Origin: Peribacillus butanolivorans
Lineage (GTDB): Bacteria; Bacillota; Bacilli; Bacillales; DSM-1321
Reading direction: 5' to 3'
Assembly: GCF_001273755.1 (NCBI RefSeq)
Contig: NZ_LGYA01000001.1
Coordinates: 3,241,177 to 3,305,176 of the forward strand
DNA: 64,000 bases
Both the position numbers and the translations under genes were made by a program. Of this stretch, positions 1 to 11,214 are shown one piece after another (positions within the stretch are counted from its first letter, which is position 1; every line of letters starts with the position of its first letter). The notes under the pieces are model-generated. The model saw only the letters and a list, made by a program, of their open reading frames with translations, did no database searches and had not been told where the DNA came from.

Positions 1-28
1 TCCACATTTTTTGCAGAGCAGGTGTCAT
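1..28 (-). CDS. 5' end of a gene cut by the window edge
   Basis: An ATG at 26-28 reads leftwards through nine codons (MTPALQKMW) and off the edge. An AAAAAGGAG ribosome binding site lies about 10 nt upstream of it. In B. subtilis the gene downstream of gpsA is yphE (a DUF2768 small protein), so this may be its counterpart displaced by the putrescine locus. That identity is inferred from synteny; nine residues cannot prove it. Confidence 0.35.
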
Positions 29-262
29 ATCATTATCACTCCTTTTTCCAGAAATTATTATAACATACCAAATTACGTTAAAGGAATTAAATCATTGTCC
101 AAACTGTGTAAAAAATTGCTTATCACAATCATTTGATAAATAATAATTTTCAATTTCACTACCCCCTAGCCTTACATATAGTCCGATAAAAGACTTCCAC
201 TTCTTGCAAATTACCCGATAAATAAATGTATAACGCTCCCATTCTCTTCCTTTTATTCAACC

Positions 263-290
263 AAAAAAGCAGCCCCTCGGCTGCTTTTTT
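263..290 (-). terminator. patA terminator
   Basis: A perfect 12-bp inverted repeat with a 4-nt loop, made of a GCAGCC core flanked by six A and six T, lies just past the patA stop codon. It is symmetrical enough to work in both directions. Confidence 0.85.
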
Positions 291-302
291 GGTGAATTAT
301 AA

Positions 303-1739
<1,437 letters not shown>

Positions 1740-1777
1740 TTACTGTTTACCTCCCTTTTAGCTTATACATATATACA

Positions 1778-1794
1778 AGCAAGAACCATGCCAA
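1778..1794 (-). promoter_or_regulatory. sigma-54 (-24/-12) promoter of patA
   Basis: The minus strand reads TTGGCATG-GTTC-TTGCT, nearly the consensus YTGGCACG-N4-TTGCW. GG (1791-1792) and GC (1779-1780) are exactly 12 nt apart. The start site would be near 1767, giving a leader of about 90 nt before patA. The neighbouring activator carries a sigma-54 contact loop, which supports the call. Confidence 0.8.
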
Positions 1795-1843
1795 CATGTT
1801 TCATTGAGGATATAGCTATTTTTCTTTTAAAAATCTATAAAAA

Positions 1844-1861
1844 CTATGCAAATATGCATAG
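1844..1861. promoter_or_regulatory. candidate enhancer (UAS) for the patA activator
   Basis: A perfect 7-bp inverted repeat, CTATGCA-N4-TGCATAG, is centred about 60 bp upstream of the -24 element. Sigma-54 activators bind such dyads 80-150 bp upstream of the start site. Assignment to the adjacent regulator is inference. Confidence 0.5.
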
Positions 1862-1923
1862 CTTATTTTCTGATGCATACCTCCCTTTTAGAAGTCCTTC
1901 GAGACGCTTTCCAATTACTACAT

Positions 1924-1964
1924 AAAAAAAAGCCGTTGTACAAGTTAAACACTTGTCAACAGCT
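1924..1964 (-). terminator. terminator of the sigma-54 activator gene
   Basis: An imperfect stem (AGCCGTTGTACAAGT against ACTTGTCAACAGCT on the plus strand) is followed on the minus strand by eight T. It ends the activator transcript before the patA promoter. Confidence 0.8.
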
Positions 1965-1969
1965 TTCAT

Positions 1970-4078
1970 TCAAAAAAATACATTTTTTTCGCTTCTCTTA
2001 TTTTGTTCTGCTAAGATTTTTTGATACTTTCTGCTCACTGACGATTGGCTGATCCCCAGCGCTTTAGCTGCTTTCGTCGTAGTTTTATATTGTTTCATTG
2101 CAAGCATGATCAATTGCTCTTCCACATAATCCTGTGCCTCTTGAAGAGGAAGAATTCTCGTTATAATTGGTTTTGCCTGTTTAAAATCGCTGCCAACTGT
2201 AAGGAACTTCTGGATAAAGTCGGCATCAATCATTTCTTCATCCGCGGAGACAACCAATCTTTCAATCATATTTTGCAATTCGCGAATGTTACCTGGCCAT
2301 GAATAGACCTCCAGAATATTTAGAGCATCTGGCGAAAAATGGTAATTTCGATGATACCGCTCATTTAGCTTTTGTAGAAAATGAAAAGCTAGCGGCGGTA
2401 TATCCTCCGGTCTTTCCCTTAAAGGCGGAACATGAATGGGAATGACGTTTAACCGATAGAACAAATCTTCTCTAAATGTCCCCATCTCGACCATTTTTTC
2501 CAGTCTCTTATTCGTAGCAGCAACAATTTGAACATCAATCGGTATAGGTGTAGTACTACCAATCGGAATCACTTCCTGTTCCTGTAAAACACGAAGCAAT
2601 TTCACTTGCAGGTGTATAGGCATATCTCCAACTTCATCAAGGAATAAAACGCCATTATTCGCTTGTTGAAAGTATCCTACCTTTCCATTTTTATCTGCGC
2701 CGGTAAATGATCCCTTCGTATAACCAAACAATTCACTTTCGAGTAAATTTTCCGGTATCGCTCCGCAATTTATTTTCAAGAAAGGCTGTTTGGACCTTCT
2801 ACCCATTTTATGGATTGACTCGGCAATCACTTCTTTACCTACACCAGACTCTCCATTGATTAACACGGTAGATGAAAAATGGGCAATTTTTTTCACTTGG
2901 CTAATAATCTGCTCCATTTTAGGACTGGCGAAAATCAACTCTTTGTAAAATTGATCTTGTTTTTTGAAGGAGTCAAGTTCTTTTCTCATTTCATTTAACT
3001 CTGATTTTAACTGAGTAGTTTCTGTAATATCCCTTGATGCAATGACAATTCGCTCAATGTCTCCTTTTTCATTGAACACAGGGGTTCCTACAGAAAGGAC
3101 TTTCTTATTCATTTTCGTATCTTGAACAATCGATACTTTCTTCTTCTGCTCAAGAACTAACCGGGTGACCGAAGGGTTAAAAATCCCTTCATCTTCTATT
3201 TGCAAGAGGTTCTTCCCTATATAATCCTTTAAATCCATTCCCCAGAATCCAGAAATGATGCTGTCACTGTAGCGCAACAGTTCCCCTTTTTGATTAACGA
3301 CCAGAATTTCATCATAGATATTCGCTAAAATGGCATTTAAATCCTTATTCGAACTCTTTATCAACTCTATTTCCATTGCCATTTCCTCAACCATTGGTAA
3401 GTCCTGAACGATGATAATAAGACCTTCCACTTCTTTTGTATGGTTTAGAATTGGGCTATAATCGACAAGCACACTCATTATATCGGTAATTTCCAGCTGA
3501 TTGAGGATACTGCCTCCACTGGTAAACACACTATGTATATGCTGCTTATTGAAGATGGTCGCAGCAGGTTGATTAAGTACTTGTTCTGAAGGCTTTTTTA
3601 TCATTTTCAAGCCTGATTCATTAAAGTTAACAATATTTCTTTCTTTATCAGCTACAAAGATCCCCATAGGAATGGATGTCAAAATAACCTTTAACAGATC
3701 TAAATTTTGTTTGCTGTCCTGCTTGAATAATTCAGCTAACACATCTTCCCTTTTAACATAGCCAGTAAGCATGCCTTCATCCGTTTTTATCAATACGATA
3801 GGTTCACCGATAATTTGATAAAGAAGCGGCAGAGAGATGTTCGGAGGCAACTTACAGACATTATCAATTGAAAAGGCATACTGCACAAGCTGTTCGGCTG
3901 TTAATGTTCTATCGTTTAACGGGAGGTCCTCCATGCGGATATAGGCAAACACTTGCTGTTCCTTCATCAGAAAAAAGAAAGGTTCCTGTATCTCATAAAC
4001 TTTTTGAGCTGAAAATGTAGGTTGATCAATTGTGATAGTTATGAATGGTCTAATTTTATCATCCGGTATGGATAGCAC
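1970..4078 (-). CDS. sigma-54-dependent PAS/AAA+ transcriptional activator
   Basis: A 702-residue enhancer-binding protein. Residues 1-120 are a CBS-like sensor region. Two PAS-type segments follow (about 125-235 and 245-355), then a short coiled coil and the AAA+ domain (about 385-620) with Walker A GESGVGKE, the sigma-54 contact loop GSFTGAD (usual form GAFTGA), Walker B FLDEVGD and a conserved sensor region. A Fis/TyrR-like HTH (KAAKALGISQSSVSRKY) ends the protein. The start is GTG with AAAGGAG 9 nt upstream. It lies between puuP and patA, and both have -24/-12 promoters, so it most likely activates putrescine uptake and transamination. The inducer is unknown. Confidence 0.88.
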   Translation of the reverse strand: MLSIPDDKIRPFITITIDQPTFSAQKVYEIQEPFFFLMKEQQVFAYIRMEDLPLNDRTLTAEQLVQYAFSIDNVCKLPPNISLPLLYQIIGEPIVLIKTDEGMLTGYVKREDVLAELFKQDSKQNLDLLKVILTSIPMGIFVADKERNIVNFNESGLKMIKKPSEQVLNQPAATIFNKQHIHSVFTSGGSILNQLEITDIMSVLVDYSPILNHTKEVEGLIIIVQDLPMVEEMAMEIELIKSSNKDLNAILANIYDEILVVNQKGELLRYSDSIISGFWGMDLKDYIGKNLLQIEDEGIFNPSVTRLVLEQKKKVSIVQDTKMNKKVLSVGTPVFNEKGDIERIVIASRDITETTQLKSELNEMRKELDSFKKQDQFYKELIFASPKMEQIISQVKKIAHFSSTVLINGESGVGKEVIAESIHKMGRRSKQPFLKINCGAIPENLLESELFGYTKGSFTGADKNGKVGYFQQANNGVLFLDEVGDMPIHLQVKLLRVLQEQEVIPIGSTTPIPIDVQIVAATNKRLEKMVEMGTFREDLFYRLNVIPIHVPPLRERPEDIPPLAFHFLQKLNERYHRNYHFSPDALNILEVYSWPGNIRELQNMIERLVVSADEEMIDADFIQKFLTVGSDFKQAKPIITRILPLQEAQDYVEEQLIMLAMKQYKTTTKAAKALGISQSSVSRKYQKILAEQNKRSEKNVFF

Positions 4079-4192
4079 AGTTTCACTCTCCTTTTGTCAC
4101 TAGCCTTTATTTTAACATAATTCTAAATTGCGAGATAAAAAATAAACATTTACTCCTGAACTCATCTTCAATATAACTGAATCTGTAAACAT

Positions 4193-4218
4193 AAAAAAGG
4201 GCCCTCTATTGGACCCTT
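4193..4218 (-). terminator. puuP terminator
   Basis: A GC-rich stem (AAGGGTCC...GGGCCCTT on the minus strand, one G-U pair) is followed by six T. It lies about 260 nt past the puuP stop codon. The rest of 4079-4477 holds the activator gene's upstream region, and I see no other gene in it. Confidence 0.75.
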
Positions 4219-4477
4219 GTTACATGTACCGCTAATGCATCCCCAAATTGTTTTAAACTGACTTGTGTAAAAGAACATTTTTCCTTTCTAATTTTCATTC
4301 TCTTTTTACATTTTTTCATTTGTATTGTTATGATCCGATTCACTATTGATAGGATTAATCCAGAGCATATGCGCTAACGCCTTAAATTAAAAACCAAATA
4401 GAACAACAGGTATGAGCGTTTACGACCTATTCATCCATCTATCAGACATATGACACCCTCCCTTGTTTCTGATTTTT

Positions 4478-5821
4478 TTAGATATTTTGAGCTTCTTCAA
4501 ATTGGAATTGCGGAGGAGAATTGGTAAACAATTTCGTCCGATAAAGAAGATAACCAATACCGATTACCGCCCAAATAACACCTAGAATCAGTGAACTCAT
4601 TTCAAGATTAAGCCAAAGGATGAACACTGATGCTGCTCCTATTACCGGGGACAAGATATTACTTAGAAATCCTTTAACTGAACGAAAGCTTTTATTCCTA
4701 ATTGCATGGATGATTACACAAATATTTACGAAAGTGAAAGCAATTAAAGCTCCAAAATTAATGAGTGAAGCAGCTGTTACTAAATCAAGGAATAATGCCA
4801 CCAGTGATATAGCCCCAACAAAGATGACATTGTAAAATGGCGTTTTATATGTAGGATGGATAAACCCAAAAAGTTTTTTCGGGATCATCTGGTCTCGACC
4901 CATAACATATAGAAGCCTTGAAACACTAGCATGTGATGCAAGACCTGAAGCAAGGGTACCAGATAATGTACCTGCAAGAAAGAACGCCTGAAAAAGTTTT
5001 CCTCCTACATATAGGGCAATTTCAGGTGATGCCGCTTCTGGGTCAGCAAAACGGGAAACATCAGGGAAAAATAGCTGTGTAAAAAAAGCAGCTGTCACAA
5101 ATAAAACTCCGCCAATAAAAGCTGTTAAAAAAATGGCACGCGGAATTGTTTTGGTTGGATTTGGTGTTTCTTCTGATAACGTAGTGACCGCATCAAATCC
5201 CAAGAAAGAAAAACATAGAATCGTTGCTCCTGTTATGAGAGTGGACATTTCCATATGTGACCCAATGAATGGCTGAATCGAGAAGACCTCTCCTGTACCT
5301 TCACCACCCATAACCCCTTTAACAACCAGTGCCACAAATATGATAATGACTAGCATTTGAAAAAAAACAAGAAAGCTATTAAAATTGGCAGCAAAGTTCA
5401 CATTGAATAAGTTAATGACCGTCATTAAAAGAACAAATGCAACCACCCATATCCATGGAGACACTTCAGGAAAAAGAGCAGTTAAATATATTTTTGTTAA
5501 TACGGCATTCACCATTGGTAAAAATAAATAATCAAGCATCGATGACCAGCCGACAAGAAAGCCTAAATGCGGATTAATCGTTTTTTGGGTGTAAGTATAG
5601 GCCGAGCCTGCCTGCGGGTATACTTTTACCATTTTCCCGTAACTGGCTGCCGTAAACAACATCGCTATTAGAGCAATAACATAAGCGGTCGGTACATGCC
5701 CCCCTGTTTTTTCAGAAACAATCCCAAATGTATCAAAAACAACCATCGGGGTCATATATCCAACACCGAGTAATACAATATGCCATAAATTTAAAGACCT
5801 TTTCAGTTGACCTGTTTGCAT
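4478..5821 (-). CDS. puuP: putrescine importer, APC family
   Basis: A 447-residue amino acid-polyamine-organocation permease with about 12 hydrophobic segments. It closely resembles E. coli PuuP throughout as I remember that sequence: the N-terminal [79 protein letters not shown] and [14 protein letters not shown] segments. It should bring putrescine into the cell by proton symport. An AGGAAGGGG site precedes the ATG. A -24/-12 promoter candidate lies about 110 nt upstream. With patA and the activator it forms a putrescine uptake and breakdown locus. Substrate assignment is strong by similarity but untested. Confidence 0.85.
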   Translation of the reverse strand: MQTGQLKRSLNLWHIVLLGVGYMTPMVVFDTFGIVSEKTGGHVPTAYVIALIAMLFTAASYGKMVKVYPQAGSAYTYTQKTINPHLGFLVGWSSMLDYLFLPMVNAVLTKIYLTALFPEVSPWIWVVAFVLLMTVINLFNVNFAANFNSFLVFFQMLVIIIFVALVVKGVMGGEGTGEVFSIQPFIGSHMEMSTLITGATILCFSFLGFDAVTTLSEETPNPTKTIPRAIFLTAFIGGVLFVTAAFFTQLFFPDVSRFADPEAASPEIALYVGGKLFQAFFLAGTLSGTLASGLASHASVSRLLYVMGRDQMIPKKLFGFIHPTYKTPFYNVIFVGAISLVALFLDLVTAASLINFGALIAFTFVNICVIIHAIRNKSFRSVKGFLSNILSPVIGAASVFILWLNLEMSSLILGVIWAVIGIGYLLYRTKLFTNSPPQFQFEEAQNI

Positions 5822-5920
5822 GTATCATTCCCCTTCCTAATTATCTGTGTTCATTGATTAAAATTTTACCAACGTTTTCTAGTGCCTCCTTATTGCGAAA
5901 TTTCTGAATATATTACACTT

Positions 5921-5937
5921 CGCAATTTTCATACCAA
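5921..5937 (-). promoter_or_regulatory. candidate sigma-54 promoter of puuP
   Basis: The minus strand reads TTGGTATG-AAAA-TTGCG, 10 of 13 defined consensus positions, with GG and GC exactly 12 nt apart. The start site would be near 5910, with a leader of about 85-90 nt as at patA. An 8-bp dyad ATTGCGAA-N19-TTCGCAAT (5892-5926) overlaps the -12 region. Confidence 0.6.
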
Positions 5938-5983
5938 AAAAAACAGTCGATATTAAGCGAATAACAGGGAAATTAGTAGAAAT

Positions 5984-5999
5984 TTCATGCAAACTTGAA
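5984..5999. promoter_or_regulatory. candidate activator site upstream of puuP
   Basis: An imperfect dyad TTCATGCAAACTTGAA is centred about 57 bp upstream of the puuP -24 element. That is nearly the distance seen at patA, and both sites share ATGCAAA. Weak on its own; the parallel spacing makes it worth noting. The rest of 5822-6120 shows no gene. Confidence 0.35.
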
Positions 6000-6120
6000 T
6001 AACCTATTCATTTATTCATAATTCGAGATGATCAAATTAAAAACAATAAATAAGTATTTAAGATGAATATAAATTTTGTCATAAACGAAAATGTAAGGTA
6101 ATTGGGTGATTTTTATTCAT

Positions 6121-6154
6121 AAAAAAAAGCAGAAGATATCAAGATATCTTCTGC
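6121..6154 (-). terminator. strong terminator downstream of gpsA
   Basis: A perfect 12-bp stem (GCAGAAGATATC, 2-nt loop, GATATCTTCTGC) is followed by eight T on the minus strand. It ends the der-gpsA transcript. Confidence 0.85.
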
Positions 6155-6202
6155 CCATTTGACTAAATCCCCCGTGCCGAGGTCAAATTACTAGTTTACT
6201 TT

Positions 6203-6232
6203 CGTTGCATTGTATGCTGATACATTGCAACG
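6203..6232. repeat. hairpin between gpsA and its terminator
   Basis: CGTTGCATTGTA and TACATTGCAACG form a 12-bp stem with one mismatch and a 6-nt loop. There is no T-run after it, so it is not a simple terminator. It may be an RNA-stability element in the gpsA 3' UTR. No ORF is supported at 6155-6289. Confidence 0.4.
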
Positions 6233-6289
6233 CGCATCCTCGAATGCCCATTTTAATGAAATTCTTTTATTGAAACTACAGATTTGAGG

Positions 6290-7342
6290 TTAATCCTGCT
6301 GTCTGCTATCCAAAATGTTAAAGAGTTCTTCCATTTCATTCGTTTTCGATCGATTCATCAAGAGGTCAACTGCCTGTTTCACTTCTTCACCATTAAACAA
6401 GACATCGTACAAGGCTTCAGTAATCGGCATATTCACTTCGTACTTTTGAGCAAGTTGATAGGCAGCTTTAGTGGTTCTTACACCTTCAACAACCATACCC
6501 ATGCTTTCTAAAACTTCCTCAAGCTTTTGTCCTTTTCCAAGCATATTTCCTGCTCTCCAGTTACGGGAGTGAACGCTTGTACAAGTTACAATTAAGTCAC
6601 CAATACCAGCTAATCCTGAAAAGGTGAGTGGGTTAGCGCCCATGGCTACTCCTAAACGAGAGATTTCAGCCAATCCTCGTGTAATTAAGGCTGCCTTTGC
6701 ATTATCCCCATAGCCTAATCCGTCCGTAATACCGGCTGCTAAAGCAATTATATTCTTTAAAGCTCCCCCGATTTCGACACCAATCAAATCAGGGTTTGTA
6801 TACACACGGAAATTATGATTGATAAAGATGTCCTGAACCTTTTCGGCCGCTTTCATATTTTTTGAAGAAACGGCAACTGTTGTTGGATGACGTAAACTTA
6901 CTTCTTCAGCATGACTTGGCCCAGAAAGGACCACAATATCTTTAAGCCAATCTGTTGAAGATACTTCTTCAATCATTTCTGAAATACGTAGTAGCGAATC
7001 AGGTTCAATGCCTTTACTCACATGAACAATTGTTAATGGCTTATCATGGGCTGCTTCAAGCTGACCAAGCACTTCACGATAGGCTTTCGTCGGCACAGCT
7101 AATATAATTATTTCAATCCCAACTAAAGCCTGCTCGATTGAAGAATACCCTTTAATTCCTATTGGAAGTTCAATTCCCGGCAAATATTTTTTATTAGTAT
7201 GAGCTTGATTTATTTCATCAATTTGTTTCGAATTATGTCCCCATAACCTCACTTCATGCTGATTATCAGCTAATACCATCGCTAAAGCAGTTCCCCAGCT
7301 CCCTGCACCAATAACTGCGATACTTTCTTTTGCGTTCACCAT
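6290..7342 (-). CDS. gpsA: glycerol-3-phosphate dehydrogenase [NAD(P)+]
   Basis: A 350-residue cytosolic enzyme reducing dihydroxyacetone phosphate to sn-glycerol-3-phosphate, the backbone of membrane phospholipids. The N-terminal Rossmann motif [10 protein letters not shown], the [10 protein letters not shown] segment, the [14 protein letters not shown] stretch with the catalytic lysine and the [12 protein letters not shown] motif are all present. Length is normal for the family. An AAAGGGCGG site precedes the ATG. It starts 17 nt after der ends, so the two form the usual der-gpsA operon. Confidence 0.95.
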   Translation of the reverse strand: MVNAKESIAVIGAGSWGTALAMVLADNQHEVRLWGHNSKQIDEINQAHTNKKYLPGIELPIGIKGYSSIEQALVGIEIIILAVPTKAYREVLGQLEAAHDKPLTIVHVSKGIEPDSLLRISEMIEEVSSTDWLKDIVVLSGPSHAEEVSLRHPTTVAVSSKNMKAAEKVQDIFINHNFRVYTNPDLIGVEIGGALKNIIALAAGITDGLGYGDNAKAALITRGLAEISRLGVAMGANPLTFSGLAGIGDLIVTCTSVHSRNWRAGNMLGKGQKLEEVLESMGMVVEGVRTTKAAYQLAQKYEVNMPITEALYDVLFNGEEVKQAVDLLMNRSKTNEMEELFNILDSRQQD

Positions 7343-7359
7343 TGTACATACCGCCCTTT

Positions 7360-8670
7360 CTATTTTCTTTGACGTCCAAAAATGCGTATCGGTGTTCCTT
7401 CAAACCCAAAGGCGTCCCGAATTCGATTTTCTAAAAATCTCTCATATGAGAAATGCATTAACTCTGGATCGTTAACAAATACAACAAAAGTTGGCGGCTT
7501 AATCGCTACCTGGGTCGTATAATAAATTTTCAAACGGTTCCCATTATGAGTTGGTGTCGGATTCATAGCCACTGCATCCATAACCACTTCATTCAATACA
7601 TTTGTCTGAACACGGATAGCATGATTCTCACTAGCTTGATCAATGACTGGTATCAACGTATGTGTACGTTTTTTAGTTAGGGCAGAAAGATAAATGATCG
7701 GTGCATAATCTAAGAATAGGAAATGAGCACGAATTTTTTCTTCAAAGTCCTTCATGGTTTTTTCATCTTTCTCGATAGCATCCCATTTATTGACGACTAT
7801 TATGACCGCTCTACCCGCTTCGTGGGCATATCCGGCAATTTTTTTATCCTGCTCACGGATACCTTCTTCCGCATTCAAAACGACAAGAACAACGTCTGAA
7901 CGTTCAATTGCTCTCAATGCACGAAGTACACTATATTTTTCCGTACTTTCATACACTTTCCCTTTTTTTCTCATCCCTGCGGTATCAATAATGACATACT
8001 CTTTACCATTATATTTATACGGTGAGTCAATCGCGTCACGAGTCGTGCCTTCAATATCACTGACGATAACCCGATCTTCTCCAAGCAAGGCATTGACTAG
8101 TGATGATTTACCAACATTCGGTCTTCCAATTAAACTGAATTTAATAACATCATCAGCATAATCCTGACCACTGAATTTAGGGAAATGTTTTGCCGCTTCA
8201 TCTAAAAGGTCTCCAAGACCAAGCCCGTGAGATCCAGAGATTGGGAATGGATCCCCAAAACCTAACGCGTAGAAATCATAGATTTGATCTCTCATTTCCG
8301 GATTATCGACTTTATTGACCGCTAGAACGACAGGTTTTCTCGATTTAAAGAGAATTTTCGCTACCTCTTCATCTGCAGATGTTACTCCTTCACGACCATT
8401 CGTCATAAAGATAATTACATCGGCTTCGTCTATAGCAATTTCAGCCTGCTGGCGAATTTGTTCGAGGAATGGCTCGTCACCGATATCGATCCCGCCTGTA
8501 TCAATTATGTTAAAATCATGTGTCAACCATTCACCTGAACTATAAATTCTGTCTCTTGTTACTCCTGGAACGTCTTCAACTATTGAAACACGTTCTCCCA
8601 CTATTCTATTAAAGATTGTCGATTTACCTACGTTCGGCCGACCGACTATCGCAATTACCGGTTTTGGCAT
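7360..8670 (-). CDS. der: ribosome biogenesis GTPase Der (EngA)
   Basis: A 436-residue protein with two tandem GTPase domains and a C-terminal KH-like domain. G1 motifs are [13 protein letters not shown] (near residue 8) and [12 protein letters not shown] (near 182). DTGGID and DTAGMR are the G3 motifs, and NKVD and NKWD the G4 motifs. Der is needed for maturation of the 50S ribosomal subunit. An AAAGGGTG site precedes the ATG, and gpsA follows in the same operon. Confidence 0.96.
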   Translation of the reverse strand: MPKPVIAIVGRPNVGKSTIFNRIVGERVSIVEDVPGVTRDRIYSSGEWLTHDFNIIDTGGIDIGDEPFLEQIRQQAEIAIDEADVIIFMTNGREGVTSADEEVAKILFKSRKPVVLAVNKVDNPEMRDQIYDFYALGFGDPFPISGSHGLGLGDLLDEAAKHFPKFSGQDYADDVIKFSLIGRPNVGKSSLVNALLGEDRVIVSDIEGTTRDAIDSPYKYNGKEYVIIDTAGMRKKGKVYESTEKYSVLRALRAIERSDVVLVVLNAEEGIREQDKKIAGYAHEAGRAVIIVVNKWDAIEKDEKTMKDFEEKIRAHFLFLDYAPIIYLSALTKKRTHTLIPVIDQASENHAIRVQTNVLNEVVMDAVAMNPTPTHNGNRLKIYYTTQVAIKPPTFVVFVNDPELMHFSYERFLENRIRDAFGFEGTPIRIFGRQRK

Positions 8671-8956
8671 TGCTATTCACCCTTTCTGCTACTATATCTC
8701 TGTCAAAGTCACGAAATTCATGAATGCATTTTTTTAATATTGCATCTGCATTGTTGATTTTCATTATTTCCTTTTCAAGGAAAAGGCTGCATCCACCATC
8801 ATATAAAGGAAACTTCCATCAGTAAGAGAGTTCCCCACTGATAGTTAGTTAAACGTATCAAGTATTTACAGGCAGATTGTCCAATTCACATCCCCTGTTC
8901 CTCAGGTGACATGAAGCTGAACTCTCAGCATGGTAAAACGTGATTAAAAACAGCCC
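8671..8956. other. gene-free upstream region of der
   Basis: Between der and the yphA terminator I see no ORF with a ribosome binding site and no clear regulatory element. B. subtilis has additional yphB/seaA-type genes around here; nothing recognisable as them remains. Confidence 0.5.
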
Positions 8957-9000
8957 AAAAAAACGAAGATAGCCGAAAAAAGCTTTCGGCATTCAGCTTC
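8957..9000 (-). terminator. yphA terminator
   Basis: A long stem containing GCCGAAA/TTTCGGC with flanking GAAG/CTTC is followed by seven T on the minus strand. It lies about 210 nt past the yphA stop; the stretch between (9001-9208) shows nothing. Confidence 0.75.
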
Positions 9001-9208
9001 CTTTTTATTTGATTAGAGCATATTACGATTTATCTACAGACCTCTAACTATCCTATAGTAACAAATTTCTCGCCAATCAACAATGTTTGTATGCATAAAA
9101 GCCTTCCGATTCCAATTAAATCCAAATAGAGCTTTGCTTATTGGATAAAACCAGCATTTATCCTCATACCGTATATTCTGGCTTCATTAATAGTTAGGTC
9201 AGAAACTT

Positions 9209-9829
9209 TCATTGATTAAAGTTCCCTTTTCTCTGCTTCGATAAAAACCTCGATTGAGATGATGAAAAAATGTATCTACTCATAAGTTCCAATAGTCTCC
9301 AGACTATGTTCGCACACAATATCAGTACTGCATTATCATGCCATGCGTATGTAAGTGCCTCATAGAACAATGAATGATAGACAAGCAATCCCGAATATAC
9401 GAGGTCACCCATAATCAATCCAACTAATAGGACGAACAAGCGATGTTTCCAATTTTTAAAAAGTAATAGGATAAGATAATTCAGAAAAATACACAACAGG
9501 TAAGAAGGTTTCATAATGAGCCAAATGGGATCAAGCATAGAAAATAGTTGAAAACTAGCATAAGCTAAGGTGATTATAAGGCAACCGCTGATCAGCTCTA
9601 TAATCTTGATGATAGATTGCTTCCTTATGTACACACAAAGTATAAAGATAAGATATATACCGCTCATATGTATAGAAAGCAAGAAAACCTCCAGATTATA
9701 TCCTGCTAAAACCATGACAGCTAACAAATGAAAAAGAAAATCAAAACGAAAGGGAACCGTCTTTGGAATAAAATACATGACAATGACCCAAACTATCCAT
9801 GACATCCAATAAAACAAAATTCCATCCAT
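9209..9829 (-). CDS. yphA: YphA-like integral membrane protein
   Basis: A 206-residue, strongly hydrophobic protein with six or seven predicted membrane spans and a basic C-terminus (FLSKQRKGNFNQ). Its place between der and ypzI/fni, and its length, match B. subtilis YphA, a membrane protein of unknown function. I assign it by synteny and topology; no motif identifies it. An AAAAGGGGG site precedes the ATG. It has its own terminator and is transcribed away from ypzI. Confidence 0.65.
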   Translation of the reverse strand: MDGILFYWMSWIVWVIVMYFIPKTVPFRFDFLFHLLAVMVLAGYNLEVFLLSIHMSGIYLIFILCVYIRKQSIIKIIELISGCLIITLAYASFQLFSMLDPIWLIMKPSYLLCIFLNYLILLLFKNWKHRLFVLLVGLIMGDLVYSGLLVYHSLFYEALTYAWHDNAVLILCANIVWRLLELMSRYIFSSSQSRFLSKQRKGNFNQ

Positions 9830-9964
9830 GTAGCGTCCCCCTTTTAGGAAACATTATGGCTTGTTTATTTAAAGAATAAACGTAAAGCTTAATTTTTAAT
9901 GAGTACTTGTAATATCTATACCTAAAACTTTTCATTTAGTTATTTACAAAAAGGAGGTGTACTC

Positions 9965-10096
9965 ATGGGTAAAGATCGTCAAGAAAAGAAATTGAAAGAA
10001 AGTAAACGGGTGGAATCTGATAGAGACCAATCACTGAATGATAAAGGGGCCACTATAATGGAAAGCCCGGAAGAGGCAAGAAAAAGAAACAGCTAA
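9965..10096 (+). CDS. ypzI: YpzI family small protein
   Basis: A 43-codon ORF with a strong AAAGGAGGTG site 6 nt before the ATG encodes a highly charged peptide (starts MGKDRQEKKLKES, contains RVESDRDQSL). Length, composition and location beside yphA and fni match the YpzI family of small Bacillus proteins of unknown function. It is divergent from yphA and convergent with fni, with which it shares a terminator. Confidence 0.75.
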   Translation: MGKDRQEKKLKESKRVESDRDQSLNDKGATIMESPEEARKRNS

Positions 10097-10100
10097 ATAA

Positions 10101-10147
10101 AAAAAGAAGCATCCGATTGTCTTTGAACAATTAGAGATGCTTCTTTT
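10101..10147. terminator. bidirectional terminator between ypzI and fni
   Basis: An AGAAGCATC/GATGCTTCT stem with a 22-nt loop is flanked by A-rich and T-rich runs. It serves both convergent genes. Confidence 0.8.
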
Positions 10148-10148
10148 T

Positions 10149-11207
10149 TTATTTAGCATATGTCGAGCAATCAATACCTCTTTGAGTTAACCAATGATAG
10201 GTATTACCAGCAATAACTATTTTTGTTTTCCTTAATTCAGAAATATTAGCAGCTCCAAGCGCCGTCATGATGATTTTTAAATCTTCATGTATGTAGTTTA
10301 TTTCTTTAATTAACTGTGCCAATCCCAATTCTTTATACAGTTTTAGGAAATGGCCGGCTAAACCTACACCTTTTGCTCCTAAGGCCAGGCTTTTGGTAAT
10401 TTCTAAAGGGCATTGAATTCCACCTGATCCTATAACTGAAAGCGCAGGTGAAACATTTACCGCTTCTACTATTGAGGCAGCTGTTGGAATACCCCATTCA
10501 TTAAAATAGCTAAGTATTTTCGCTCGTCTTTCATTTTCTATCTTCGCAAAATTCGTTCCGCCGAACCCGCCCACATCAATGATCGAAACTCCTACGGAAA
10601 GTAATTGTTCAACCGTTTCCTTACTCATTCCAAACCCGACTTCTTTTACAATCATAGGAACTCCAAGACACCTGTTGATTTCTTCAATTCGTGATAATGT
10701 ACCTGCAAAATTCCGATCTCCTTCAGGCATTGTAAGCTCTTGAATGACATTGAGATGAATCTGCAGAGCGTCAGCCTCAATCATATCGCTCGCTCGCTTT
10801 GCTTGCTCTACAGTTGCTTCACCTCCCAGATTACCAATCAGGACTCCTTTAGGGTTCTCCTGTCTCGCTACTTTAAAGGATGCCTGCTGACCGGAATCCT
10901 TTATGGCTGCCATTTGTGATCCAACTGCCATAGCAATTCCTGTTTCCCTTGCAGCAATCGCCAAATCCCTATTCAGCTTTTCCGTTTCAAGACCACCGCC
11001 TCCGGTCATTGCATTTATAAAAATTGGCGAACTTAAATTAAGTCCGCCAATTTCTACTGTGAGGTCCACATTATTCAAAGAAATTCCTGGTACGCTCTGG
11101 TGAATAAACGAAATATCTTCTAGTCCGGATTTACGCTGCTGACCTGTTTTTAATGCAAAGTCTATATGCTCTAACTTTCGTTTTGCTCTCTCCAAGGCTA
11201 TCACCAT
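10149..11207 (-). CDS. fni: type 2 isopentenyl-diphosphate delta-isomerase
   Basis: A 352-residue FMN- and NAD(P)H-dependent enzyme interconverting isopentenyl and dimethylallyl diphosphate in isoprenoid synthesis. It is a TIM barrel with the family's early R.K.EHI segment, [13 protein letters not shown], the NLGGEA strand, [31 protein letters not shown] and the phosphate-binding [19 protein letters not shown]. Length is normal. It starts 8 nt after ypfD ends. No strong ribosome binding site is visible before the ATG, which suggests coupling to ypfD translation. Confidence 0.95.
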   Translation of the reverse strand: MVIALERAKRKLEHIDFALKTGQQRKSGLEDISFIHQSVPGISLNNVDLTVEIGGLNLSSPIFINAMTGGGGLETEKLNRDLAIAARETGIAMAVGSQMAAIKDSGQQASFKVARQENPKGVLIGNLGGEATVEQAKRASDMIEADALQIHLNVIQELTMPEGDRNFAGTLSRIEEINRCLGVPMIVKEVGFGMSKETVEQLLSVGVSIIDVGGFGGTNFAKIENERRAKILSYFNEWGIPTAASIVEAVNVSPALSVIGSGGIQCPLEITKSLALGAKGVGLAGHFLKLYKELGLAQLIKEINYIHEDLKIIMTALGAANISELRKTKIVIAGNTYHWLTQRGIDCSTYAK

Positions 11208-11214
11208 TATTTTC

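Larger units (their letters stand above)
1748..1891. repeat. 14-bp direct repeat flanking the patA promoter
   Basis: TACCTCCCTTTTAG occurs at 1748-1761 and again at 1878-1891, on either side of the -24/-12 promoter and the candidate activator site. Read on the minus strand it is an RBS-like AGGGAGG. It may be a remnant of a small duplication; function unknown. Confidence 0.5.

Noticed and set aside
7754..8161. 135-codon plus-strand frame inside der
   Set aside because: Antisense shadow of a well-identified GTPase with a serine-rich composition typical of antisense frames.
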